A stretch of DNA of 64,000 bases from NCBI RefSeq assembly GCF_012223425.1, contig NZ_CP038797.1, positions 277,438-341,437 of the forward strand, written 5' to 3'. This stretch comes from Mycolicibacterium frederiksbergense (GTDB lineage: Bacteria; Actinomycetota; Actinomycetes; Mycobacteriales; Mycobacteriaceae). Of the stretch, positions 42,555-51,844 are shown in pieces (the stretch's first letter is position 1; every line of letters starts with the position of its first letter). Made by a program: the position numbers and the translations under genes. Under the pieces are notes generated by a model that worked only from the letters and a program-made list of their open reading frames with translations, was not told the DNA's origin and did not search any database.

Positions 42555-43928
42555 GTGGACGTCACGATTATCGACACCTCCAGTCTCGGCGACCGTAGTT
42601 ACTTGGTCAGCAGCGGTTCGACGGGGGTCGTGATCGATCCGCAGCGTGACATCGACCGAGTGCTGGGCCTGGCCCAGCGGCGTGGGGTGCAAATCACCCA
42701 CGTGCTGGAAACCCACATCCACAACGACTACGTCACCGGCGGATTGGAACTCGCCCGCACGGTGAGCGCCGAGTACGTGGTGCCCGCCGGCGACCAGGTG
42801 GACTACGAACGCCGCCCGGCGTGCGACGGGGATGTCATCGACGCCGGACCGATCCAGTTGGAGGTGATGCACACTCCCGGTCACACCCACCACCACGTCA
42901 GCTATGTGCTGCGCGACATCACCGGTGCGGTGACCGCAGTGTTCACCGGCGGATCCATGCTGCACGGCACCACCGGGCGCACCGATCTGTTGGGCGCCGA
43001 ACACACGCACGAGTTGACCCGTGCCCAGTACCAGTCGGTGCACCGACTGGCAGCGGTGCTCCCCGATGCCACCTCGGTCTATCCCACCCACGGGTTCGGC
43101 AGTTTCTGCTCGGCGACCCCCGGCAGTGGTGATTCCTCGACCATCGCCGAGCAACGCCTGAGCAATCCGGCGCTCACCCAAGACGAGCAGGCCTATGTCG
43201 CGGAGCTGCTCGAGGGACTGTCGGCCTATCCCGCGTACTACGCCCACATGGGAGTGATTAACCAGGCTGGACCAGCTCCGGTGGACCTCTCGTTACCCGA
43301 ACCGGTCGATCCCGAGGAGGTGCGGCGACGCATCGACGCTGGCCAGTGGGTAGTCGATCTGCGGAATCGCACCGCCTTCGCCGCAGGGCATCTCAGCGGC
43401 ACGCTCGGGTTCGAACTGTCTGGCAGCTTCGTAACCTACCTGGGCTGGCTTCACCGGTGGGGCGAACCACTGACCCTGATCGGGGAAACACTCGATCAGA
43501 TCGCTGAGGCCCGCCGCGAACTGGTCCGCATAGGCGTCGACCACCTCGACGGCGCCGCCACAGGAAACATCGACGATCTACGCGCCGGATCAACACTGCG
43601 CTGCTATCGGACCGCCGGTTTCGCCGACCTCGCCGAAACCCTAGGCAGTGGCGAGGATTTCGTCGTGCTCGACGTGCGACAACGCCAAGAGCACGACACC
43701 AGCCGCATCCCCGGCGCGATCAACATCCCGCTGCACCTACTCGCCGACCGCCTTCACGAACTGCCTGACATGCCGATCTGGGTGCACTGCGGCTCCGGGT
43801 ACCGAGCGTCGATCGCCGCCTCCATCATCGACCGGGAAGGGGGCGTCGTGGTGCTCGTCGATGACGAGTACAGCACCGCGGACACCCTGGGCCTCACCTC
43901 CACACGACAACCCACCGACTCAACGTGA
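42555..43928 (+). CDS. CstB-like persulfide dioxygenase-rhodanese fusion
   Basis: 457 residues from a GTG at 42555 with AAGGGAG upstream. Metallo-beta-lactamase domain (1-240) with THIHNDYVTGG (His54, His56, Asp58), HTPGHTHHH (His110) and GRTDL (Asp144) for the non-haem iron. A first rhodanese-like domain (VDLRNRTAFAAGHLSG) lacks the active Cys, and a second (VVLDVRQRQEHDTSRIPGA) has it at Cys412 in VHCGSGYRAS. This dioxygenase, inactive rhodanese, active rhodanese order is that of CstB, which turns persulfides into thiosulfate and sulfite. Confidence 0.88.
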   Translation: MDVTIIDTSSLGDRSYLVSSGSTGVVIDPQRDIDRVLGLAQRRGVQITHVLETHIHNDYVTGGLELARTVSAEYVVPAGDQVDYERRPACDGDVIDAGPIQLEVMHTPGHTHHHVSYVLRDITGAVTAVFTGGSMLHGTTGRTDLLGAEHTHELTRAQYQSVHRLAAVLPDATSVYPTHGFGSFCSATPGSGDSSTIAEQRLSNPALTQDEQAYVAELLEGLSAYPAYYAHMGVINQAGPAPVDLSLPEPVDPEEVRRRIDAGQWVVDLRNRTAFAAGHLSGTLGFELSGSFVTYLGWLHRWGEPLTLIGETLDQIAEARRELVRIGVDHLDGAATGNIDDLRAGSTLRCYRTAGFADLAETLGSGEDFVVLDVRQRQEHDTSRIPGAINIPLHLLADRLHELPDMPIWVHCGSGYRASIAASIIDREGGVVVLVDDEYSTADTLGLTSTRQPTDST

Positions 43929-44109
43929 CCATGGGAGGCCAGCAGCCCCGATAAGTGCCACCTGGCTGAATTGCATCAGGCGCAAGGCCAACAGATCGCC
44001 CTCAGCGTTCCATTGATGGCGGCGGCTTCACACCTTCCGCTCAGCCCCCTGGGACCGCAGCCGGCGTAAGCGGACACTCCAGGCGCGAAGTATCGCCGGG
44101 GACCATGTA
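43929..44109. other. Intergenic region before the cadmium operon
   Basis: No gene, no strong terminator; the promoter of the ArsR operon must lie at its right end. Confidence 0.4.
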
Positions 44110-44129
44110 TCATCGTCAAATGGCGATGA
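44110..44129. promoter_or_regulatory. Putative ArsR/CmtR operator at the start of the cadmium operon
   Basis: TCATCG-N8-CGATGA, overlapping the possible start codons of the regulator. The same arms and spacing occur at 39475-39494. Confidence 0.6.
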
Positions 44130-44533
44130 ATGTGTCGGATGATTGCGCGGCTGTCGGCTCAGCAGGTGGAACCTCTTCGAATCTGAATGCTGCGGTAGCG
44201 CTGTTTCATAGTCTCTCCGATTCCGCCCGGCTGGCGATCGTGCGCCGCCTGGCCGACGGTGAGGCGCGCGTGGCTGACTTGATCGGCGAGCTGGGGTTGG
44301 CGCAGTCCACTGTCTCAGCCCATGTCGCCTGTCTGCGGGACTGCGGTCTCGTGATCGGACGCCCCGAAGGCCGGCAGATGTTCTACTCGCTGACCCGACC
44401 GGAACTCATGGATCTGCTGGCCTCAGCGGAGACGCTGCTGGCCGCGACCGGCAACACGGTGGCGTTGTGCCCTAACTACGGAACCAACGCCCACACAACG
44501 ACGACGATCGATACCGAGGAGCCCCGCCGATGA
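44126..44533 (+). CDS. ArsR/SmtB-family metal sensor, CmtR-like
   Basis: 135 residues from an ATG at 44126; ATGs at 44105 and 44120 are alternatives. Winged HTH: LFHSLSDSARLAIVRRLADG, LIGELGLAQSTVSAHVACLRDCGLV, then EGRQMFYSL. The two Cys in the recognition helix (HVACLRDCGLV) and a third near the C-terminus (ALCPNYG) match the Cd/Pb site of CmtR (Cys57, Cys61, Cys102). Overlaps the ATPase start as ATGA. Represses the downstream efflux operon until metal binds. Confidence 0.88.
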   Translation: MNVSDDCAAVGSAGGTSSNLNAAVALFHSLSDSARLAIVRRLADGEARVADLIGELGLAQSTVSAHVACLRDCGLVIGRPEGRQMFYSLTRPELMDLLASAETLLAATGNTVALCPNYGTNAHTTTTIDTEEPRR

Positions 44534-46497
44534 GTGACGCCTGCGGATGCGGCAACGACGAGCCCCGCGACACCGACGAACGGGACGGTGAGCCCGAACG
44601 GCTCTGGCAGATCAAGGAATTGCAGTTCGCCGCCATCTCCGGAGTCTTCCTGCTGGCTTCCCTGATCGCCGGAGGAGTCGATGCCGCCGAGTCGGTCGTG
44701 CTCACTCTGGAAGCGATCGGGCTGCTGGCCGGTGCCTACACCTTCGTGCCGTCTACCCTCAGACGGCTGGCCAAAGGCAAGATCGGCGTCGGCACGCTGA
44801 TGACGATCGCCGCCGTCGGCGCGGTGATCCTCGGGGAAGTCGGCGAGGCCGCGATGCTGGCCTTCTTGTTCTCGATCAGCGAAGGGCTGGAAGAATATTC
44901 GTTGACCCGCACCCGCCGCGGGCTGCGCGCCCTGTTGTCACTGGTGCCCGACGAGGCGACCGTTCTACGCGATGGCGGCGAAAAGACCGTTGCGCCTGCG
45001 GAATTGCGGATCGGTGACCGTATGGTGGTCAAGCCCGGTGAGCGTCTCGCCACCGACGGCATCATCCGTCATGGCCGCACCGCGCTCGATGTTTCGGCCA
45101 TTACCGGTGAGTCGGTTCCCGTGGAGGCCGGTCCCGGAGACGAGGTGTTCGCCGGGTCGATCAATGGCACCGGTGTGCTTGAGGTCGAGGTCACCACCAC
45201 GGCCGAGGACAACTCGCTGGCCCGCATCGTGCGCATCGTGGAGGCCGAGCAATCCCGCAAGGGTTCCTCGCAGCGCCTGGCCGATCGCATCGCCAAACCA
45301 CTGGTGCCCGGAATCATGATCGCCGCGGCGTCGATCGCGGTAATCGGCAGCGTGTTCGGCGACCCGGCCACGTGGATCGAACGCGCCTTGGTGGTGCTGG
45401 TCGCCGCGTCACCGTGCGCACTGGCGATTTCTGTGCCAGTCACGGTCGTCGCCGCCATTGGCGCCGCCAGCAAGCTGGGATCACTGGTCAAGGGCGGCGC
45501 CGCACTTGAAGGGCTCGGCAGAATCCGCGGGGTTGCCTTGGACAAGACCGGCACACTGACCGCCAATCGGCCCGCCGTCATCGAAGTCGTCACAATCAAC
45601 GGATCGACCTCGGAACAGGTGCTGGACCTGGCCGCAGCGTTGGAGTCGCGCAGCGAGCATCCCCTCGCCGCTGCGATCCTGGCCGCCGTTAAAGAGGTCA
45701 CCCCAGCCACTGACGTCGAAGCCGTCACCGGAGCCGGACTCACCGGACATCGCGATGGGCACGCCATCCGGCTGGGCCGCCCCGGCTGGCTCGACCCAGG
45801 CCCACTGGCCGGTGACGTCACCCGGATGCAGCAGGCCGGTGCCACCGCCGTCCTCGTCGAAGTTGCCGGTCAGGTGGTGGGCGCCGTTGCCGTGCGCGAC
45901 GAGCTGCGCCCCGAAGCCGCCGAAGTCATCGCCCAACTGCGCCGCGACGGCTACCACGTGGCCATGCTCACCGGCGACAACCACACCACCGCAGCGAGTT
46001 TGGCCCGCGATGTCGGTATCGAGGACGTGCACGCCGAGCTGCGCCCCGAGGACAAGGCCCGACTGATCGAACAGCTTCGCAGCCAGCGTCCCACAGCGAT
46101 GGTCGGCGACGGGGTCAACGACGCTCCCGCGCTGGCCACCGCCGACATCGGCATCGCCATGGGAGCGATGGGCACCGACGTTGCCATCGAAACAGCCGAC
46201 GTGGCGTTGATGGGCGAAGACCTGCGCCACCTTCCTCAAGCGTTCCGGCACGCCCGCCGTGCGCGGCGAATCATGTTGCAGAACCTCGGTCTATCCCTCG
46301 GGCTGATCATCGTGCTGATGCCGCTGGCGCTGTTCGGCATCCTCGGACTGGCCGCCGTCGTGCTCGTCCACGAACTCGCCGAGATCATCGTCATTGCCAA
46401 CGGGGTGCGCGCTGGGCGTACCAAACCGCTGGCCGATGCGGCACTGCACGAGGTGGCGCGACCGATACGCGCGGCCGTCGTGGGTGCGCCGTCGTGA
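44530..46497 (+). CDS. P1B-type Cd/Zn/Pb-exporting ATPase
   Basis: 655 residues. A short N-terminal metal motif (SDACGCGND) replaces the usual HMA domain. Motifs in order: TGES (192-195), the membrane metal site SPCALAIS (294-301), the phosphorylation loop DKTGTLT (338-344), SEHPLA, MLTGDN and VGDGVNDAPALA. The SPC sequence instead of CPC is the main difference from classical ZntA/CadA and is seen in a CtpG-like group, which may change the ion preference. Second gene of the ArsR-ATPase-LspA-CadD operon. Confidence 0.9.
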   Translation: MSDACGCGNDEPRDTDERDGEPERLWQIKELQFAAISGVFLLASLIAGGVDAAESVVLTLEAIGLLAGAYTFVPSTLRRLAKGKIGVGTLMTIAAVGAVILGEVGEAAMLAFLFSISEGLEEYSLTRTRRGLRALLSLVPDEATVLRDGGEKTVAPAELRIGDRMVVKPGERLATDGIIRHGRTALDVSAITGESVPVEAGPGDEVFAGSINGTGVLEVEVTTTAEDNSLARIVRIVEAEQSRKGSSQRLADRIAKPLVPGIMIAAASIAVIGSVFGDPATWIERALVVLVAASPCALAISVPVTVVAAIGAASKLGSLVKGGAALEGLGRIRGVALDKTGTLTANRPAVIEVVTINGSTSEQVLDLAAALESRSEHPLAAAILAAVKEVTPATDVEAVTGAGLTGHRDGHAIRLGRPGWLDPGPLAGDVTRMQQAGATAVLVEVAGQVVGAVAVRDELRPEAAEVIAQLRRDGYHVAMLTGDNHTTAASLARDVGIEDVHAELRPEDKARLIEQLRSQRPTAMVGDGVNDAPALATADIGIAMGAMGTDVAIETADVALMGEDLRHLPQAFRHARRARRIMLQNLGLSLGLIIVLMPLALFGILGLAAVVLVHELAEIIVIANGVRAGRTKPLADAALHEVARPIRAAVVGAPS

Positions 46498-47000
46498 CCA
46501 CCGACCACACCGACACCGACACCCGAGTGAGACGGGGGCGGATCGCCCTTGCCGCCACGGTGGTCACCGTGGCGGCACTTGACCTGGGCTTGAAGGCGTG
46601 GGCCGGTCGCGCACTGACCGGCGGCAACTCAACAGATCTCGGGCTGCTAGATCTGCGGCTGGCGTTCAACCCCGGTGTGGCATTCAGTCTCGGGGACACC
46701 CTGCCGCCAGCGGCCCTGCTCGGCGTCACCGGCCTGATCGTGGCCGGTTTGGCAGTGTTCGCGGTACGCCTCACGCGCACCGCGGCGCTGCCCGTCGTGC
46801 TGGCACTTGCGGCGATGCTGGGTGGGGCGGTGGCCAACGTGATCGACCGCGCCGCTGATGGGCAGGTCACCGACTACCTACACACTGGCTGGTTTCCCAC
46901 CTTCAACCTCGCTGACGTCTTCGTCGTCACCGGGGCAGCCGCCCTCGTTGTGGCTAGTTGGCGGGCAAGCGATACCGCAGACTCGGAGGTAAACGGATGA
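46494..47000 (+). CDS. lspA: Lipoprotein signal peptidase LspA-like, operon-borne
   Basis: 168 residues with four membrane helices. Conserved catalytic and structural residues are in place: Asn115 and Arg119 in ANVIDRAADG, Asp127 in VTDYL, Asn138 and Asp141 in FPTFNLADV. Extra LspA copies often travel with cadmium or zinc efflux genes. It may process metal-linked lipoproteins such as those encoded in this window. The GTG overlaps the ATPase stop as GTGA. Confidence 0.9.
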   Translation: MTTDHTDTDTRVRRGRIALAATVVTVAALDLGLKAWAGRALTGGNSTDLGLLDLRLAFNPGVAFSLGDTLPPAALLGVTGLIVAGLAVFAVRLTRTAALPVVLALAAMLGGAVANVIDRAADGQVTDYLHTGWFPTFNLADVFVVTGAAALVVASWRASDTADSEVNG

Positions 47001-47599
47001 TCTTGTCCTCAGTGCTGCCCGCAATCGGCCTGTTCATCGTCACCAACATCGACGACATCATCGTGCTCTCACTGTTTTTCGCCCGCGGCGCAGGACAACG
47101 CGGAACCACGGCCCGGATCACCGCAGGCCAATACCTGGGATTCGCCGGGATTCTGGGTGCGGCTGTGCTCGTGACGCTGGGTGCCGGAGCGTTCCTTCCC
47201 CCAGAAGTGATCCCGTACTTCGGACTCATCCCCCTCGCCCTGGGACTGTGGGCGGCGTGGCAAACCTGGCGCGGCAACGATGATGATGATGACGACGACG
47301 GCAAAGTCGCTGGCAAGAACGTCGGCGTGTTAACCGTCGCAGCAGTCACCTTCGCCAACGGCGGCGACAACATCGGCGTCTACGTTCCGGTGTTCTTGAG
47401 CGTGGGACCGGCGGCCGTGGTGGCTTACTGTGCCGTGTTCCTCGTGCTCGTCTCGGTGCTGGTCGTCGCCGCCAGATTCGTCGCCACCCGCCGGCCGATC
47501 GCAGAAGTCCTCGAACGCTGGGAACACGTCCTCTTCCCGATCGTCCTGATAGGCCTGGGCATCGTGATCCTCGTCAGCGGTCTCGCCTTCGAGAACTAG
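46997..47599 (+). CDS. cadD: CadD-family cadmium resistance transporter
   Basis: 200 residues with about five membrane helices. Family signatures FIVTNIDDIIVLSLFFARG and VTFANGGDNIGVYVPVF are present. A run of seven Asp in the cytoplasmic loop (NDDDDDDDGK) could bind divalent metal. The ATG at 46997 has GGAGG upstream and overlaps the lspA stop. Last gene of the cadmium operon. Confidence 0.9.
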   Translation: MILSSVLPAIGLFIVTNIDDIIVLSLFFARGAGQRGTTARITAGQYLGFAGILGAAVLVTLGAGAFLPPEVIPYFGLIPLALGLWAAWQTWRGNDDDDDDDGKVAGKNVGVLTVAAVTFANGGDNIGVYVPVFLSVGPAAVVAYCAVFLVLVSVLVVAARFVATRRPIAEVLERWEHVLFPIVLIGLGIVILVSGLAFEN

Positions 47600-47659
47600 G
47601 CAGCCACGAACACCAGCGGTGCACTCCGGCGCCAACATGAACCATCGAGAGGACTCCTC

Positions 47660-48253
47660 GTGACTAGCCTTAGGCAAATCGTCGCCGTCGTGGCAGCCCT
47701 TATCGTCGCAGCCACGGTTGCCGGCTGCACCACCGGCGAGGGCGCCGTCGCCCAAGGCGGCACCTTTGACTTCGTATCGCCCGGCGGACAGACCGCGATC
47801 TTCTATGACCCTCCCTCCACACGAGGCACGATCGGGGATCTAACCGGACCCGATCTGTTTACCGACGCACCGATCCGGTTGTCGGATTTCACCGGGAAAG
47901 TGGTCCTCATCAATGTGTGGGGCTCCTGGTGTGCGCCATGCCGCACCGAAACTCCAGAACTGGAAACGGTTTACGCCGAATACCGTGACCGCGGCGTGCA
48001 GTTCCTGGGTATCGACGTCCGCGACAACCGCGACACCGCACGCGATTTCGTCACCGACCGCGACGTTCAATATCCCTCCATCTTCGACCCATCGCTGCGC
48101 AGCCTCATCACGCTGGGACGCACCTATCCAACCAGCGTCGTACCCACCACCATGGTCCTCGACCGCCAGCACAGAGTTGCAGCGGTGTATCTCATGGCAC
48201 TACTGGCCGAAGACCTACGGCCGCTACTGGACCGGCTGACCACCGAGCCCTGA
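47660..48253 (+). CDS. TlpA/ResA-like thiol-disulfide lipoprotein
   Basis: 197 residues with a lipoprotein signal (VAALIVAATVAGC) and a thioredoxin domain with WCAPC in VLINVWGSWCAPCRTETP, then VVPTTMVLDRQ with the cis-Pro. Similar to Rv0526-type proteins used in cytochrome c maturation or periplasmic thiol reduction. The CcdA-like gene at 51077 is its likely partner; the two are separated by about 2.8 kb of unrelated genes. GTG start with GAGAGGA upstream. Confidence 0.85.
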   Translation: MTSLRQIVAVVAALIVAATVAGCTTGEGAVAQGGTFDFVSPGGQTAIFYDPPSTRGTIGDLTGPDLFTDAPIRLSDFTGKVVLINVWGSWCAPCRTETPELETVYAEYRDRGVQFLGIDVRDNRDTARDFVTDRDVQYPSIFDPSLRSLITLGRTYPTSVVPTTMVLDRQHRVAAVYLMALLAEDLRPLLDRLTTEP

Positions 48254-48323
48254 CATATTGCATAGTGGCGAACCGGCCGCAGTACCCGCAGCACTCGCAT
48301 CGTGGGGGTATCTGACCACGCCG

Positions 48324-48734
48324 CTAGGGATGCCTGACACGTTCGGCCAGCACCGCGCGGAAGCGCGGACAACTGGCGAGGTCGCCGTGTTCACAGCCGA
48401 GCGCGGTGTCGATAAGGGCGAGTGCGGCTTGGGCTTCGACGACGCGCTGGCTCAGCGCGTCGTACTGGTGTTGCAAGACCCTGTTGCGCTCGGCTGGGGT
48501 GGCTGCGGTCAACATCGCACGAATACTGTCAAGACTCATCCCGGCCGCCTTCGCCTGCACAATCGCGGCCACTCGATAGCGATCCGCAAGGCCGTACATT
48601 CGGTGACCCGTCGAGGTGCGGCGCGGAACCACCAACCCCATCTATTCCCAGTGACGCAGCACATGGGTAGCCAGCCCGAAATGTTCGGCCAACTCGCCGA
48701 TCGAAATTTCTCGGCCCTCACCGCTTGACTTCAT
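48324..48734 (-). pseudogene. MerR-family regulator with an in-frame amber codon
   Basis: The first 30 residues (MKSSGEGREISIGELAEHFG then LATHVLRHWE) and the rest (MGLVVPRRTSTGHRMYGLAD, DALSQRVVEAQAALALIDTALGCEHGD) belong to one MerR protein. A TAG at 48644-48642 separates them, where the family has a residue such as Ser (HWESMGLV). Without readthrough only the HTH start or, from the ATG at 48641, a protein lacking helices 1-2 is made. Cys at LGCEHGD and ASCPRF may be a metal site. Divergent from the hydrolase gene. Confidence 0.75.
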
Positions 48735-49719
48735 GTCGACATTAACGCGCACGCTGGCGGCCGTGTCTACAACCCTTCCCTTCTGCGGCCGCGGCACCGG
48801 CGTGGTCCGCGAGAACATCAACTTCGAATCCGGCGGCCAACGATGCGAGGGGTGGCTGTACCGGCCAACGAGTCCCCCACCGCATCCCTGCGTGGTGCTA
48901 GCCCATGGCATCGGCGGTATCCGAAGCGCGGCCTTGCCCGATTTCGCGATCCGCTTCGCCGCCGTCGGCATAGCCGCCCTCACCTTCGATTACCGCCACC
49001 TGGGCACCAGCGCCGGTGAACCCCGCGGCCTGATCGACATCAGGCGACAGCGCGCCGATGACCGCGCAGCCATCTCTCTCGTCCGCCGCTTCAGCGGCAT
49101 CGATCATGACCGAATCGCCCTGTGGGGCACTTCTTTTGGCGGTGGACATGTACTTGCCACCGCCGGCCGCGACCACGACATCGCCGCGGCGATCATACAA
49201 AATCCGTTCGTCGACGGGCGCGCCGCAGCCGCCGCGGCAATCCGCTACGCCCGCCGACGGCATGGCTATCGGATGGCATGGCGAGGGATCCGCGACAACT
49301 TGCGTGCACGATGCGGCCGCGAACCCCTACGGATCGAGCTGGCCGGAGCACCCGGCTCAATGTCGATGTTGACCACACCCGATGCCGCCGCCGGATTTGC
49401 GTCGATCATGCCCGCCGACCCGGTCGGCTGGGAGCCCACGATCCCCGCCCGGATCGTGCTGCAGATGCGCGCCGACCGGCCGGCGCGCCGGGCCAATCTG
49501 GTGTCATGCCCGCTTCTGGTGTCCGTCTGCGACGGCGACGCCATTGCACCGCCCCAACCCGCGATCGAAGTGGCCAAGCACGCGCCGCGCGGAGAGCTAC
49601 AACGCTACCCCATCGGGCATTTCGACCTATTCAATGAACCTTGGATAGATCGCGTCGTCAACGATCAGATCGCATTCTTGCGCCGCACCCTTCTACAACC
49701 CCATACCGAACAGAGGTGA
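48733..49719 (+). CDS. Alpha/beta hydrolase
   Basis: 328 residues from an ATG at 48733, or 318 from a GTG at 48763. The ATG overlaps the divergent MerR start codon, so the GTG start is attractive. Hydrolase landmarks: VVLAHGIGGIRSAALPDFA, nucleophile elbow WGTSFGGGH, a late Asp in VSVCDGDAI and His in YPIGHFDLF. Resembles dienelactone-hydrolase or acyl-esterase relatives. Substrate unknown. Possibly controlled by the MerR-type regulator beside it. Confidence 0.82.
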   Translation: MSTLTRTLAAVSTTLPFCGRGTGVVRENINFESGGQRCEGWLYRPTSPPPHPCVVLAHGIGGIRSAALPDFAIRFAAVGIAALTFDYRHLGTSAGEPRGLIDIRRQRADDRAAISLVRRFSGIDHDRIALWGTSFGGGHVLATAGRDHDIAAAIIQNPFVDGRAAAAAAIRYARRRHGYRMAWRGIRDNLRARCGREPLRIELAGAPGSMSMLTTPDAAAGFASIMPADPVGWEPTIPARIVLQMRADRPARRANLVSCPLLVSVCDGDAIAPPQPAIEVAKHAPRGELQRYPIGHFDLFNEPWIDRVVNDQIAFLRRTLLQPHTEQR

Positions 49720-49829
49720 CCAGCATTGACATCGACGATGCTCGCCCCTACGCCCCGACTACCTCGGGTACCCCTTAGTGTCGCCGGTCGAGCACCCGAT
49801 GCAGCCATCCCAACACTTGTCCTGTTGGG

Positions 49830-50498
49830 CTAAGCAAGCTGAATCGGGCTCGGGACGATGCGCAGGTAAGCCCGGGGTGCTTGCCACCCGTTCGGATAGA
49901 TCTGGCGGGCTTCCTCGTCGCTGACCGAATTGGAGATGATCACATCGTCGCCTTGGCGCCACTGCGCCGGAGTGGCGACCTTGTGGGTGGCGGTCAACTG
50001 CAGCGCGTCGATCACGCGCAGCACCTCATCGAAGTTGCGTCCGATGGTCATCGGGTAGATCAGCACCAGTGCGATGGTCTTGTCGGGGGAAATCACAAAG
50101 ACGTTGCGCAGCGTCGCATTCTGCGCGGGAGTTCGGTCAGTGGGGTCCCCGGCGGCGTCGGCGGGCAGCATCCCGTAGGCCTTGGACACCGCGAAATCGG
50201 TGTCGGCGATCATCGGATAATTGGGCGCGACGCCCTGGGTATCGGCGATGTCTTGTGACCAGCTGGCGTGGTTGTCGAGCGGATCGACCGACAGCCCGAT
50301 GATCTTGACGTCGCGCCGGTCGAATTCGGTTTTGATCTTGGCCATGTAACCCAGTTCGGTGGTACACACCGGGGTGAAATCGCGGGGATGGGAGAACAGC
50401 ACCGCCCAGCCATCGCCGATCCAGTCGTGAAACCGAAGCCGACCTTCGGTGGTATCGGCCTCGAAATCCGGGGCGGTGTCGCCGATCGTCAGAGTCAT
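49830..50498 (-). CDS. 1-Cys peroxiredoxin (Prx6 type)
   Basis: 222 residues. Peroxidatic Cys45 in FTPVCTTELG, the only Cys in the protein, with Arg in TLRNVFVI and the C-terminal Prx6 extension (YPNGWQAPRAYLRIVPSP). Reduces hydroperoxides and probably needs an external thiol. AGAGG precedes the ATG. A long dyad (50538-50567) like the one at 28486 lies 40 bp upstream, so it may share a repressor with the MPT63-like gene. Confidence 0.92.
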   Translation of the reverse strand: MTLTIGDTAPDFEADTTEGRLRFHDWIGDGWAVLFSHPRDFTPVCTTELGYMAKIKTEFDRRDVKIIGLSVDPLDNHASWSQDIADTQGVAPNYPMIADTDFAVSKAYGMLPADAAGDPTDRTPAQNATLRNVFVISPDKTIALVLIYPMTIGRNFDEVLRVIDALQLTATHKVATPAQWRQGDDVIISNSVSDEEARQIYPNGWQAPRAYLRIVPSPIQLA

Positions 50499-51076
50499 CG
50501 CAAACCTCTAATCTCAGGGAGAGGCACGTCCCCCTCCTTCTACTGTCTACGTACCTGAACAGTAGAAAGTTATTTCCATCTGCGCCACTACGGCTGGTAC
50601 AGGCGATAGTGGAAGTAAACGAGGGTGACGATGCGGTCCGGCCGGTCGATGGTGGGGCGGCGATGGAGGCGCGGTAGACCGACGCGCAGCGCATGCGCAC
50701 GTCGCGCCGGGGACGTGGCCAGCCAAGACTGCGGGCGGCGGGGCCAAAGGCACCGGGACCACGGTGCCGAGTTGTCGCCCATGGGCTGTCGTGGCGACAG
50801 GACAGGCACCGACACACCTCCCCCGGCTTGGATGACGCGCTGCCGTATTGTGCATGGCCGTTGAGTCACCAACGATTTCGGCGCAGACGGTCTACGGCTG
50901 AAGCCGCATCTGCGCATTACACGCCCGTCAAACGAGGGGTTGCGTGAGCGTCTCGAAACCGTTCCCAGCTATGGTACTAACCTCTGTAGTAGATACGTAG
51001 GTGATGACATGATGCAGATGGGCGTGGGCGGACCCAGTAGCTGGAGTGCAGAAGCGGTCGCAATGCGCAGCCGCCG
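50499..51076. other. Intergenic region between peroxiredoxin and CcdA-like genes
   Basis: About 580 bp without a convincing gene. It holds the dyad at 50538 and, near the CcdA start, TACTA-N7-TAGTA (50975-50991), another TAC/GTA-type dyad. Confidence 0.5.
50538..50567. promoter_or_regulatory. Long palindrome at the peroxiredoxin promoter
   Basis: Arms TTCTACTGT (50539-50546 with the preceding T) and ACAGTAGAA (50559-50567) around the 12-base core CTACGTACCTGA. Core length, the central GTAC and the CTACTRT/AYAGTAG arms match the palindrome at 28486-28517. Confidence 0.65.
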
Positions 51077-51844
51077 ATGAACGGATTCACCGAGATCGCC
51101 ATGTCAGGGCACGTGCTGCTGGCGGTGCTGGTATCGGCATTGGCCGGATTGGTGTCTTTTGCCTCGCCCTGCGTGATTCCCCTGGTGCCGGGATACCTGT
51201 CCTACCTTGCAGCGGTCGTCGGGGTCGACGAGCAAAGCCAATCGACATCGCGAAGTGCGCGGCTGCGAGTAACTGCGGCCGCTGGATTGTTCATCGCCGG
51301 CTTCACAGCGGTGTTCCTGATGGGCACCATCGCGATCCTGGGTCTAACGGCGACGGTGATCACCAATCAGGTGTTGCTGCAGCGTATCGGCGGCGCCGTC
51401 ACCATCCTGATGGGCCTGGTCTTCATGGGCTTCGTGCCCGCGCTGCAACGCCAGGCCCGGTTCACCCCGAAGTCGATGTCGACCATCGCGGGTGCGCCGC
51501 TGCTGGGCGGGGTGTTCGGCCTGGGCTGGACCCCGTGTCTGGGGCCCACACTCACTGGCGTGATTGCGATGTCCTCGGCCACAAATGGATCGGCCATCGC
51601 CCGCGGGGTAGTCCTCGTCGTGGCCTACTGTCTAGGTCTGGGCATTCCCTTTGTCCTGTTGGCGTTGGGATCTGCACGCGCGGTGCACGCGATGGGGTGG
51701 CTTCGTCGAAATACCAGGGAAATCCAGATCTTCGGCGGTGTACTGCTGGTCGCCGTGGGACTAGCGCTGGTGAGCGGGCTGTGGAACGAATTCATCTCTT
51801 GGGTCCGTGACACCTTCGTCACCAACACCACGCTGCCGATATGA
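51077..51844 (+). CDS. CcdA-like cytochrome c biogenesis/thiol-electron transport protein
   Basis: 255 residues with six membrane helices and two redox half-sites, FASPCVIPLVPGYLSYLA and GLGWTPCLGPTLTGV. Similar to Rv0527-type CcdA. It transfers electrons from thioredoxin to periplasmic proteins such as the TlpA-like lipoprotein at 47660. A TACTA/TAGTA dyad sits about 90 bp upstream. Confidence 0.9.
   Translation: MNGFTEIAMSGHVLLAVLVSALAGLVSFASPCVIPLVPGYLSYLAAVVGVDEQSQSTSRSARLRVTAAAGLFIAGFTAVFLMGTIAILGLTATVITNQVLLQRIGGAVTILMGLVFMGFVPALQRQARFTPKSMSTIAGAPLLGGVFGLGWTPCLGPTLTGVIAMSSATNGSAIARGVVLVVAYCLGLGIPFVLLALGSARAVHAMGWLRRNTREIQIFGGVLLVAVGLALVSGLWNEFISWVRDTFVTNTTLPI

Noticed and set aside
50547..50917. 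Minus-strand frames upstream of the peroxiredoxin
   Set aside because: Basic, Pro-rich, no family pattern; they overlap the promoter dyad.
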